This document shows positions 44,404 through 54,800 of a stretch of 64,000 nucleotides of DNA, piece by piece. The position numbers were made by a program, and so were the translations under genes. The notes beneath the pieces were generated by a model. The model was not told the origin of the DNA. It searched no databases and was given only the letters and a program-made list of their open reading frames with translations. This stretch comes from Euleptes europaea. Its lineage: Eukaryota > Chordata > Lepidosauria > Squamata > Sphaerodactylidae. Each line of letters opens with the position of its first letter. The first letter of the stretch is position 1. The stretch covers positions 26,672,542-26,736,541 of the forward strand of contig NC_079322.1 in the NCBI RefSeq assembly GCF_029931775.1, read 5' to 3'.

Positions 44404-45378
44404 CCCTGGAAGATCCCTATGGTGTTTCTCTCTAGTGGGATTAATAGGTGTCCACAGGTTTATTATTTGTTTTTTTATGTGTCTATATGATTTGGGTAAA
44501 GGAGTTTGTGCAAGGTAGATGGCTAAGAAGTGGTTGGTTGGTTGGGTATTGGTTTCTTTAACTACTTGGTAGCTCAGCAGATATATAATTTTATCAAACT
44601 TTTAGCTGCGCAGATGTATAATATTATGAAAAAACCATATGAGTGGCAAATGGGTTCAGCAATATGTTGGTGGGAGTTGTGTGCATGGGGAACAAAGAGG
44701 GGAGACAAAATGAAACCCGCCTTATGTCCAATCTCTGACCCATCCCAAGAGTTGTGGATGCAGTGACTCTTGTTTTCCCTTCTTTAATTCTGACATTGCT
44801 CTCTGCTGGGTCTGTGCAGAATAAGATCATAGGGTTTCATGATTTATAGTGGAGAAGTAAATAAACCTGGCACATTCAACTGAAACTTGACTTGATGATC
44901 CTTGTTATCCTATATTATGTTAACTGCCACCAAATGGATATGGAGTCCTTCATCAACCCTAAACAAGGGGTCAGGGTATTGTGTGGGACTGGCTCTGATG
45001 CTCAGTGAATCATTTTCCTTTTTCAGGTTCCTAGTGCAGACAGTGTCTGGTTTTGGTTACTGTTTTGGGTTCCAGATACAAGTTTTTTTCTGGTGTACCA
45101 TCCACCTAGCTGTCTATCAAGTACCCTGGCCGAGATGTTAGAAGGGGCTTCAGGTTTGAGGACCACTCAGGATGATAGTCCTGGATGACTTCTGCATCCA
45201 TCCCTAGATCTGGTCAAGAAGGTAAAATTGAAACTCTTCTCATTGTCATGTCTTTATTGGCTGGCACTTTCCCCTATTCCAGTGGTGTGGGGTTGATAAG
45301 ATGGTCTACCCTCAGAGACTTATGGATCTAGTTGGTTTCCAGAATGCTCTGTGGAATTTTGGGAGTATCAGTAGCATC
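44404..45378. other. Intergenic, nothing recognised
   Basis: No gene or clear repeat was recognised. Confidence 0.4.
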
Positions 45379-45580
45379 TAGGGATGCCAGCCTCCAGGTG
45401 GGACCTGGGGATCCCTTAGAATTACAACTCATCTCCAGACTACAGATATCAGTCCGCCTGGAGAAAATGGATGCTGTGGGCATTGGACTCTATGGTGTTA
45501 TACCCCACTGAGGTCCCTGTCCTCCCCAAGCTCTATCTCCAAATCTCCAGGAGTTTCCCAGCCTGGATATGCCAACCCTA
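45379..45580 (-). mobile_element. hAT-type MITE, plus end fragment of another
   Basis: It starts TAGGGATGCCAGCCTCC and ends ATATGCCAACCCTA. A second right-end fragment, GGACCTGGCAACCCTA, follows at about 45595-45627. No duplication was found. Confidence 0.8.
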
Positions 45581-45779
45581 CCCCCCCATCCCCCAATGGT
45601 GGCTGGAGGGGACCTGGCAACCCTAGAACACTAGGGTAAAGAACACTAGATTGGCAGAGGCCTTAGACAGAATCATTCTTTGGTATCCTCTTTTCCCTTG
45701 AGGAGACTTCTGGCCCCATGGTTCACAAAGGAATTGGGAGATATGATTAGGGCTAGGAAATGACTACAGTGACATCGGT

Positions 45780-45862
45780 GGGAAGACATGCCAAATCAGG
45801 AAAAGCATGCCACCGAGCATGCCCTTTTGCAGATTTAAGACATGATGATAAAAGTGATGAAG
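45780..45862. repeat. 83-bp direct repeat, left copy
   Basis: It is identical to 46393-46475 except for one base (CATGATGAT against CATGGTGAT). It flanks the LINE fragment at 45863-46392. Confidence 0.97.
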
Positions 45863-46392
45863 CCTTCCCTCAACAGCCCTTCTAGACCCCAATATTTAAC
45901 ATGCCTAACTGATCCTAATCAAAGAAGAGCCTATATGCTGGCTAGACTAAATGTTCTCCCTTCTGCTGTGCTGCAAGGGAGATATAATAGTCCCTTTTGC
46001 AGAAAGGGTATGTCCTTGTGGGGAGGGTAAAATTGAAACAGTTTCCCACGTTTTAATCAACTGTCCTCTGTATGCTAGAGGTAGTTTTCAATTAATAGAA
46101 CCAATCTTCACGGACAAAGAATGGCTACCTGTAAGCATTAAGGCCTCCATCATTATGAACGCGTAGGATCCACTAATAATTGATGTGGTGGCAAGATTTT
46201 TACTGAGGGCAATTAAAGTGCGTGAAAGCTTGTGCAGCTCATGAGGTAATTTTAGGGCTGTGAAGTGAGTAACTTCTAATGTATTTAAACCTGTTTTAGT
46301 GTCAGTTTTATGGAGATGATTCTAAATTGTTTTTATCATGTTTATATAGATGTTGTATCACTAATGCCAATAAAGGCTTTGTATTCGTGTTC
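45863..46392 (+). mobile_element. 5'-truncated LINE (zinc-knuckle family) between 83-bp direct repeats
   Basis: Frames read DPNQRRAYMLARLNVLPSAV and then CPCGEGKIETVSHVLINC (Cys-x-Cys...His...Cys knuckle), like the copies at 7654 and 48316. It ends with CCAATAAAGGCTTTGTATTC. The frames are interrupted, so it is inactive. Confidence 0.85.
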
Positions 46393-46475
46393 GGGAAGAC
46401 ATGCCAAATCAGGAAAAGCATGCCACCGAGCATGCCCTTTTGCAGATTTAAGACATGGTGATAAAAGTGATGAAG
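46393..46475. repeat. 83-bp direct repeat, right copy
   Basis: The right member of the pair described at 45780-45862. Confidence 0.97.
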
Positions 46476-46547
46476 ATTTTTTTCCCCCTCCACTACTGTT
46501 GCATTGACAGGATCCTGCCGACCAAAATTCATTGTCAAAGGCACAGA

Positions 46548-46765
46548 TAGGGTTGTCAACCTCCTGGTGGGGCCTGGAGGTCTCCCAGAACTACAACTGA
46601 TCTCAAGAGAATGGAGATCAGTTCCCCTGGAGGAAACAGCAACTTTGGAAGGTGGACTCTATTGCATTACATACTGCTGAGCTTCCTCCCCTCCCTAAAT
46701 TCTGCCATCCCCTGGGTCTGCCCACAAATCTCCAGGAATTTCCAAAGCTGATGTTGTCAACCCTA
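46548..46765 (-). mobile_element. hAT-type MITE, full length
   Basis: It starts TAGGGTTGTCAACCTCC and ends ATGTTGTCAACCCTA. The flanks GGCACAGA and GGTACAGA match 7 of 8. Confidence 0.92.
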
Positions 46766-47401
46766 GGTACAGATGAACTGTGGACAACTGGAACCGGCTT
46801 CAGATACTCTGCTTCTGTGGAGTGTTCCTACATATCAAAATGTTTCAGTTGATTAATCATCTATCTCTGCTGATTAATCATCTAGTTTAAGTAGTCAATT
46901 AAATTGATATGAACTTTCACATTCTCAAATACTTAACAGAGGTGAAAAAGCAGGTCTACTCAAAACTGAGTCCCATTTTATCCAATGGAGCTTACTCCCA
47001 AAAAAGTGCTCATAGGATTGGAGCCATAGGTGCCTTTATTTTGGACAGCACTGAAAGAAAGACATTGCTTCTCTTAAATGAGACAGAGAATTTAAATAAA
47101 CAAGACCGGCAGCTCACTGTCCAAAGAAAGACAGTCTTTCATGGCACTGTAGTAATCAGCAGTACAGCGAAACATTCTATACAACACACTAAAATGGATT
47201 TTAAAATCCATTTCGACTTCTCTCAGGGGTTTAGACTGTCTGCATTTAAATATCTGAAATTGTGCCTTCAGTTTCAGTTCCTTATTGCTGGGAGGAAATA
47301 TTTGTTGCGATCTGGAAGGCAAAACATCTCCCAACTTTAGGTACAAAGTAGGAGTGAAAACCATCTTTGAGCTTCTTTTACATGCAATCTGTTACATGGA
47401 A
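46766..47401. other. Intergenic with a short repeat at 46960-47028
   Basis: 46960-47028 (ATGGAGCTTACTCCCA, CTCATAGGATTGGA) belongs to the ~80-bp family seen at 2778. 47090-47340 has a 143-codon-spanning open frame with no recognisable domain. A GATTTTAAAATC palindrome lies near 47195-47212. Confidence 0.4.
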
Positions 47402-47610
47402 TAGGGTTGCCAACCTCCAAGTAGTAGCTGGAGATCTCCTGCCATTACAACTGATCTCCAGCCGACAGAGGTCAGTTCACCTGGAGAAAATGGCTGCTTT
47501 GGCAATTGGACTCTATGGCACTGAAGTCCCTCCCCTCCCCAAACCCCGCACTCCTCAGGCTCCGCCCTAAAAACCTCCCGCCGGTGGCGAAGAGGGACCT
47601 GGGAACCCTA
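47402..47610 (-). mobile_element. hAT-type MITE, full length, perfect duplication
   Basis: It starts TAGGGTTGCCAACCTCC and ends GGGACCTGGGAACCCTA. ACATGGAA at 47394-47401 is repeated at 47611-47618. Confidence 0.95.
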
Positions 47611-48293
47611 ACATGGAAGTAAGAGTTTGTATCTGAGCAGCCTGATGGTTTATTTTTCAAACCCAGCTCTTTATATGTACTATGGGGCAAATTTTATTAT
47701 GTGGTTGAAGGTATTACAACAACTACACACAGATTGCCTGGCAAGCTGTGATGAGCTCACTACCCCCAAATGTCCAGGGCATCAGGTTTAGACCCTTGTT
47801 AATTTTTTTGGCATTTGATAAGTTGTACACTTGTTTTTATACACATCATGTATTGTAATTTTAATTTTTTTAAAGATGGAAGTGGCCCTGGCAGAGGGCC
47901 TATTCTCTAATGCAGTAGATTGTCTGCATGCTATATGATCTGAGCAAAAAACAATACTAAACAAAGAAACAAAAACCCTCTCATTCCAAACGAGAAGACA
48001 TTTCATAGGAGTTTTTTCCTCCAGCATTCCTCAACATTTCCAGTTTTTCCACTGAAAAAACCCGTTGTGTGTTTCTTATTGGACTTATCTGAAGAGCACT
48101 TGATATTTTTTTCTTAATTACCTTGCCCCTTCTTTGCTAGTTTGTGAAATTTCTTAATGTTCTCTATTTCCGTTTAGCAAAGCTAGCTCTGATTCTGTTT
48201 TCACTATGTAACACAAGGATCAAAGTATTACATTGCACTGCCATCTAGCTATAGGAAGAGAAAACAACTGTAATTCATGTTTGGACAGCAACC
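47611..48293. other. Intergenic, nothing recognised
   Basis: AT-rich, with no gene or clear repeat. Confidence 0.4.
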
Positions 48294-48318
48294 CTCTCTC
48301 TCTCTCTCTCTTTCTCTC
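48294..48318. repeat. (TC)n microsatellite
   Basis: A short CT dinucleotide run adjoining the 3' end of the LINE on its right. Confidence 0.9.
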
Positions 48319-49918
48319 ATAAGAGTTTCCAAATGAGTCTATCTGATTCAAGCTACAGCCACAAATTCTCTTTTCCAAAGGGGTACCACTAAATCTTCCG
48401 AATAAAACCGCCGATGGGAAGGCGTTTAGTCTAGCTAGCATAAAGGCCCTGCGGAGGGAAGGATCACTTAGAAAGTAGAAGTAATCCTGGAGGAATCCAA
48501 AATTGGCAGAAAGACCAAATTTGGATGAAGAACAAGATAAAGGAGTTGCAGGCAGGATTGTTTGTCTTTCATGGTCAAGTAGTCTTTGCTTAATAACTCG
48601 GAAAATGGTTTGGCTGTCCAGCATCAATAAATTGTAATCCCAAGGTTTTCAGTTTGTGTGGGATAAGCGTGAACCACTCTGTATCTGCAGCTTCTTTTAA
48701 TAAAAAGAGAGTAAGACGATTTTCATTTGGAGATAAATGAATCTTAATCCAGTATTTAAAAGTTAAGAGCCAAGCTTTGGTCTCTAAAGTCATCATTCCA
48801 GTTTCACTAAGGATAGATTGGAATGGGACGCAACTAGGGTCCTAGTATTTGGCGGAGGAAGGAAGTCTGTACAGCTTCCAAATTTTTATTCAATGCTTCT
48901 ATCCAGACAGGTATTCCATACAGTAGTTGCGCCATAATCTTAACTGTAAAAACATGAATAGCTGCAGGTACATATTGGTTCCCTTTTAAGTAAAAAAACC
49001 GTTTAATCTGTGATGCTGAATATTTAGCTAAATTGATGACATTATTTCTGTGATTTGTCCAAGTTAAATTGTAGTTAAAAGTGAGACCCAAATATTTAAA
49101 AGTCTTGACCTGCTCTATTGGTACATTGTCGTTGGACCATTTTGAAAGATGCCAGCTTTTGGTGAAAACTAGAATTTTGGTTTTGGCATAATTAATTTGC
49201 AATTTGTTATGTTTACAATAATCGGCGAACAGTTGTAGGTGTCTTAATAAGCTGACCCTTGTGAAAGATAAAATAGCGGCGTCATCGGCGTAAAGTAACA
49301 GTGGAATTTTCAGGTTTCCAATCTTAGGGGAATGACCATCAATTGAGTTAAAAATCTTTGGAAGATCAGCTAAAAATAGATTAAAAAGATGCGGGGTTAA
49401 AACGCAGCCTTGTTTCACTCCTTTTGAGGTGGGAATTTTGGGTGTTAAGTGGCCTTCATCCGATCTGTCCACCAGTGTGCATTTTTTTTAAAGAGTTCTG
49501 GAGGCAGCGCGTCCAAACCTGGAGACTTCCCAGATTTTAATTTCAAAATTATATCTTTTAAATCCTCTGATCTCACTGGTTCCCATGAAGGGTAAAGAGA
49601 GTCAGTAAGGGCGGCTGGGATTATATTGGTTTGTGGAGGGCAATCATTATCCGTATAGATGGAAGCAAAGTAATCCATCCAGGTTTGGGGGGGAAATAGT
49701 TGACGCTGGTGGGTTTTGATTTTTATTGATGTTACTAGAAAGCATCCTCCAAAATAGTTTGCTGTTATTTGTGGTAAAAGCTAAATATAGTTGGTTCCAT
49801 TCGTTTTGGAAGAATATCTCTTTTTCCGAATCAGCTCTCAAAAAGCTTTTTTTTGCATTTGGTATTCGGCATAGTGATCAAGGTCCCCTATTTTAAGACC
49901 AAAAGTCCTTGTGGTGCA
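48319..49918 (-). mobile_element. LINE with reverse-transcriptase domain (zinc-knuckle family)
   Basis: In reverse, 49678-49445 encodes LKSGKSPGLDALPPELFK. 49472-48834 encodes the RT palm: SKGVKQGCVLTPHLFNLFLA, then LLLYADDAAILS (the YADD box), then KTFKYLGLTFNYNLTWTNH. 48480-48420 encodes DPSLRRAFMLARLNAFPSAV. The endonuclease part is missing and the frame is broken several times. The clade is unassigned; it is an APE-type non-LTR element unlike the CR1 copy at 20071. Confidence 0.88.
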
Positions 49919-49925
49919 TTTCTCC

Positions 49926-50121
49926 CCTGCCTCTGGGTTGGGAAATTTCTGGAAATTTTGGGAGTGGAGCCTGGGAAGGGCGGGGTTTGGGGAGCAGAGG
50001 GACCTTGGCAGGGTCCATCCCATGGAGTCCACCCTCCAAAGCAGCAATGTTCTCCAGGGGTTGCCTGGAGAGCAATTGTAATAGCAGATCTCCAGGTGCT
50101 ACTTGTAGGTTGGCAACCCTA
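49926..50121 (+). mobile_element. hAT-type MITE, left end lost
   Basis: It starts inside the element at CTCTGGGTTGGGAAATTTCT and ends GTAGGTTGGCAACCCTA. It abuts the 5' end of the LINE at 48319-49918. Confidence 0.82.
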
Positions 50122-50372
50122 TCATATGGGGCTACTGATGGCTGCCTGTACACTATAAATAAACCACCAAGCCTCCGCTGTAATACATTTTGCTTTTAGA
50201 TTTAGGGCGTTTGCAGAAACGAGACTGCCGCTGTTTGCAAATACAGAGGGGAGAGGAGTAGACCGAATTTATGTATTTTTTTTCCATTTTAAGGTTAGTT
50301 CCTTTATAGAAAACCAACACTATTCTTATGCTCTTCCCGCCATCCCCTTGATAGCTCTATGTGCACTAGCGA

Positions 50373-50387
50373 ACTAGGGCTTTTTAT
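50373..50387. repeat. 15-bp target duplication, left copy
   Basis: ACTAGGGCTTTTTAT is repeated exactly at 50805-50819, bounding the array at 50388-50804. Confidence 0.9.
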
Positions 50388-50804
50388 TCACAGTGGGTAG
50401 CTGTGTTAGTCTGTCTGCAGTAGTAGAAAAGGGCAAGAGTCCAGTAGCACCTTAAAGACTAACAAAAATATTTTCTGGTAGGGTATGAGCTTTCGTGAGC
50501 CACACCTCACTTCTTCTGAAGTGAAGTAGTAGCAAAGGGCAAGAGTCCAGTAGCACCTTGAAGACTAACAAAAATATTTTCTGGTAGGGTAGGAGCTTTC
50601 GTGAGCCACAGCTCACTTCTTCTGAAGTGAAGTAGTAGCAAAGGGCAAGAGTCCAGTAGCACCCTGAAGACTAACAAAAATATTTTCTGGTAGGGTATGA
50701 GCTTTCGTGAGCCACAGCTCATGCTGTGGCTCACGAAAGCTCATACCCTACCAGAAAATATTTTTGTTAGTCTTTAAGGCGCTACTGGACTCTTGCCCTT
50801 TTCT
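50388..50804. repeat. Trimeric tandem repeat (106-bp unit) plus inverted terminal copy
   Basis: Units start at 50421, 50527 and 50633 (TAGTAGAAAAGGGC and TAGTAGCAAAGGGC), a 106-bp period. The third unit (50633-50720) is mirrored by 50721-50804, forming a near-perfect palindrome centred at 50720. The array is bounded by the 15-bp direct repeat. Tandem and inverted units with a target duplication are known for Penelope-like retroelements; that assignment is inference. Confidence 0.9.
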
Positions 50805-50811
50805 ACTAGGG

Positions 50812-51026
50812 CTTTTTATGCACGGGAGGCTTTGCCCCTCTCTGTTGCCATTTATCCATGGGAGGTTTTGCCTTGGATGTGCCACTCTAGATGCACTGTC
50901 CCCCCAGCCATATTCTCAAAACTCAACAATAAGCCCCCATGCGGAGTTTTGAGAATTCGGATGGGGGAAAAATGTGCATCTATAGGGTGGCCAATCCAAT
51001 GCAAAACCTTCCACGAATAAATGGCC
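50812..51026. mobile_element. Foldback element, copy 1 (upstream of SLC25A38)
   Basis: GCCATTTATCCATGGGAGG near 50848 pairs with CCACGAATAAATGGCC ending at about 51026. The inner arms CTCAAAACTC and GAGTTTTGAGAATTC pair. An extra end fragment (TTTTTATGCACGGGAGGC) lies at 50813-50835. The same family occurs at 51205 and 63027. Confidence 0.8.
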
Positions 51027-51030
51027 ACGT

Positions 51031-51190
51031 GCGTGTGTTAAGTGCCGTCAAGTCGCTTCCGACTCATGGCGACCCTATGGACGAAAGTCCTCCAAAAGGT
51101 CCTATTTTTGACAGCCTCGCTCAGATCTTGCAAACTGAGGGCCCTGGTTTCCTTTACAGGGTGCATCCACCTCTTGTTGGGGCTTCCTCT
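51031..51190. repeat. Old interspersed repeat (GTGCCGTCAAGTCGC family)
   Basis: TTAAGTGCCGTCAAGTCGCT and CCGACTCATGGCGACCCTAT open a repeat that continues through GCTCAGATCTTGCAAACTG. A related tail motif is found in the 5S-type SINEs. Confidence 0.6.
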
Positions 51191-51204
51191 TTTCCTGCTG
51201 CCCT

Positions 51205-51327
51205 CTCCAGATGCGCATTTTCCCCTTTCTGAGTTCTCAAAACTCTGCCTGGGGGGCCGGCTGTGGAGTCCTGAGAATTCGGGCGGGGGAAACGCGCCTC
51301 TAGAGGGCGGCAAAGCCTCCCGCGCAT
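51205..51327. mobile_element. Foldback element, copy 2 (beside SLC25A38 promoter)
   Basis: GAGTTCTCAAAACTCTGCC and CTGAGAATTCGGGCGGGGGA, then GCCTCTAGAGGGCGGCAAAG, match copies 1 and 3. The outer left arm is missing. It lies about 75 bp upstream of the inverted CCAAT box. Confidence 0.75.
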
Positions 51328-51394
51328 CATGGGCCTGAAGTTCTCTGGCGGAAGACAGGAAAGGGTGAAGACGGATTTCCTGCTTCCCAGGGCC

Positions 51395-51493
51395 GGGTTC
51401 TGATTGGCCGGGGCTTGGGGGCGCGCCTCTCACGTCACGCGCGCGGCGCCCGGATGAGAACCGCGTGGCTTGTCGGGAGCGAGGAGGTCGCAG
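51395..51493 (+). promoter_or_regulatory. SLC25A38: SLC25A38 CpG-island promoter
   Basis: A GC- and CpG-dense stretch spans about 51250-51640. TGATTGGCCG at 51401-51410 contains an inverted CCAAT box. CACGTCACG at 51431-51439 is CRE/ATF-like. No TATA box is seen. An upstream ATG at 51454 opens a frame that overlaps the main start out of frame. Whether it is in the mRNA depends on the unknown start site. Confidence 0.6.
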
Positions 51494-51785
51494 ATGGAGC
51501 TGCGCAGTTGGGGCGGAACGGCGGCGGCGAAGGGGCCGGGGTCTCCCCGGAGAGGGGGCGAGGCCGCACTGGTGAGTGGGGACGCGGGCTCTTCATTGCC
51601 TCACGCTCGGGGAGGGGGAAAGGGTGTGCGTGTCCCAAACGGTGACTCAGGAGGAAGCCCCTCTACACAGTGTTAAGGTGGGTGGTGGGTATTAGAGCAC
51701 TGTGTATTTTTTAATTTGTATGATAAGATGTAATTTTGACTATTGTACAAGTGCTCTTTTTGTATTTTTTTCCCTATGTTTATTT

Positions 51786-51860
<75 letters not shown>

Positions 51861-54800
51861 TTATAATAAAAAAGAATATATATATTATATATATTATATT
51901 ATATAATATTATTATTATATATATTATTTTATAATAATGAAAAAAGAATATATATATATATATATTCTTTTTTCATTATTATAAAAATTATATATATATA
52001 TATATATATAAACAAAAGGAGGAAGCCCCTCTGAATTCAATGAGACGCCGGCCGGCTTCTCTTCCTGGAAGGGATTGGAGAGGCCGAGGGTAGGTTTTGG
52101 CCAGTGGTTGCTTAGAATCATAGAATAGAATCATAGAGTTGGAAGGGACCACCAGGGTCATCTAGTCCAGCCCCTTGCACAATGCAGGGAATTCACAGCT
52201 ACCTCCCCCCCACACCCCCAGTGACCCCCACTCCATGTCCAGAAGATGGCCAAGATGCCCTCGCTCTCATTCCGCTGCTGAGTCACGGGGAATCTGCCTT
52301 CCTAAAGGCTAAGGCCTGGTCAACCCCTGCAGCAGAATGAGGTGGCGGAGGGCTGGGGTGGGCAATTAGGGGGCTTCAGTCTGCAGGTGAACAACCACGT
52401 GTTTGGCGTCACGATTGTTGTAAACTTGCAAATAGGAAACCAGAACAGCAAGTTAAAAGCCAGTGCAGTTTTCCACTTTCATGGAGTTTTCCTTAACCGG
52501 TCGGAATGTTTAACAACCCCCCCCCCCCACTGCAGTCCATTCTCCTGTCTTATTCCCATGTTTTTCTCCTGCATGTGTACACTGTGCCTAATGCTAGCAC
52601 AGAGAAACCACAATGGCAAACTTGCCCCTTCAGTGGGATGGAGTATGAGGCTAGGATGGCTCTTTGTTATTCCATTGCTTAATCACTGTAGTGAAAAGCT
52701 ACCAGTCCATGCTTCAAGTTGTCATAACGGGAAATGTGGTTGAATATGTCCTAGCCAAAGGTAATTACTTTGAAGCCCCATTAATTTTAACAAGAGAGGA
52801 AAGCATTTGCTTAAATATCTCCGGTTGAAATAGATGGAATTTGAAGTTTCTCAAATATTGCCTGGCTTGTAAAGTTTTCTAAACAGAGTTTATCTTTGGG
52901 CAGCCAGCGTGGTATAGTGGTTAAGAGCTGTGGCTTGGAGCAGTGGACTCTGATCTGGAGAACCGGGTTTGATTCCCCACTCCTCCACATGACCGACTGA
53001 TGCTAATCTGGTGAACCAGGTTGGTTTCCCCACTCCTACACATGAAGCCACCTGGGTGACCTTGGGCTAGTCACAGTTCTGTTAAGAGCTCTGTCAGCCC
53101 CACCTATCTCACAGGGTGTCTGTTGTGGAAGGGGAAGGTGATTGTAAGCTAGTTTGATTCTTCCTTAAGTGATAGAGAAAGTCGGCATATAAAAACCAAC
53201 TCTCTTCATCTAGCCACTTAAAATCCTGTGAATGGTTGTTGTTGCTTTCAGGCTTAGAGTTATTAGTTACCAAAGTAGAACTATCTCAGTTATCAAGGAT
53301 CTAGTATTCTAAAGATGAGAAAAACACACAGATGTGTGTTAAGTTGTATGGTTTTTTGTATGAGAATGTTTAGATAACTCACTAGTGATGGAGATGCTGA
53401 GGAGTATTCAGTTATATTAGCAGGTGCAGTCTCAAATGACTTGTACTTTAATGCAGACCACAAGGTGCCGAAAGCATGCATGGCTACCATAAGGCTTTAA
53501 TGACCCTGATGACACTCTCTGATCGAGGCACTGCAGAGCATAAGAATCAGCTGGTCCTTGAGCATCACTTCACTTGACCTTGATGTAGATAGTAGATGCA
53601 GGTCCTGAGTTGTGTATTCTTCACATTGACAGGATGCTTGTGCAGAGGAGAGAGTGTGATGTAGGTTGGCCTTCTGAGATTTTTTCAACACTTGTTTGTT
53701 TTTCATTTCAAGATGCACCCTGTGCTGAAAGCCTTTGTTTGTGGCTCCATCAGTGGAACCTGTTCCACATTGCTATTCCAGCCTCTAGACCTCCTTAAAA
53801 CCCGGCTACAGACCCTGCAACCATCTGTCAATGGGTAGGTGCTAGAAATTCCCATTGGAGCCTTATATTTTTCCCTTTCTTTTAGTCTTAGTGTGACACT
53901 GTTCAGAGCTCAATTGGCTTTTTTAGCAGTATCATTAAATTAAAGTGAGCCAGCGTGGTGTAGTGGTTAAGAGCGGTAGACTCTGATCCGGAGAACCGGG
54001 TTTGATTCCCCACTCCTCATGAGTGGCGGACTCTAATCTGGTGAACTGGATTTGTTTCCCTGCTCCTACATATGAAGCCAGCTGGGTGACCTTGGGTTAG
54101 TCACAGCTTTCTCACAACACTTTCAGCCCCACCTATCTGACAGGGTGTTTGTTGTGGGGAGGGGAAGGGAAGGTGATTGTAAGCTGGTTTGATTCTCCTT
54201 AAAAGGTAGAGAAAGTCAGCATATAAAAAACAACTCTTCTTTCTCCTCCTCCTAGGCTTGGATTGCACTGAGGAGAGGGAGAATGAAGTATGTGAAAACA
54301 AGACCTGATCAGTTGTGGAGAGAGAAATATTTGGCAACAGGGCCTGATATAAAGCACAAAGGTGTTTTTAAAAAGTGTTACAAGATCCAGAAGGTGAAGT
54401 GTGTTCTTTGACCGTCTGATTCTTCTTACAGGTCAGGTCGTGTTGGGATGGTCAGTCTGCTCTTTAAGGTTGTTCGCACAGAAAGCATCCTGGGGCTGTG
54501 GAAAGGTGTTTCTCCTGTAAGTCATTTGCATTTCCCTTATACTGCACTCATTGTATTGAACCTATTTTGTGTGCGCTGCAATTAAAACCGTAACTAATAC
54601 AGCGCAGTCCTAAGCAGAGTTACATCCTTCTGTGTCCACTGAAGTTAGTGGACTGAGAAGGGTGCAACTCTGCTTAGGAAAGCACAGTGGCTGCCATCTA
54701 AAGCAGATGATTACCAGTTCAAGGACAAGCACGTTCAATAGTGCTGCAAAGCAGTGCTTTGGACAAAGCGTAGTGAGAAGTGTTTCAGGTGTACCTTGGT

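Noticed and set aside
46909-47340. 143-codon open frame as a gene
   Set aside because: It has no domain, no homology I recognise and no splice context, and it includes a dispersed ~80-bp repeat.
50421-50804. CRISPR-like array
   Set aside because: The units are 106 bp, contiguous without spacers, partly inverted, and in a vertebrate genome.
51415-51645. 76-codon frame across the SLC25A38 start
   Set aside because: It is a GC-rich overlapping frame across the first donor site. At most it is an upstream ORF, not a separate gene.
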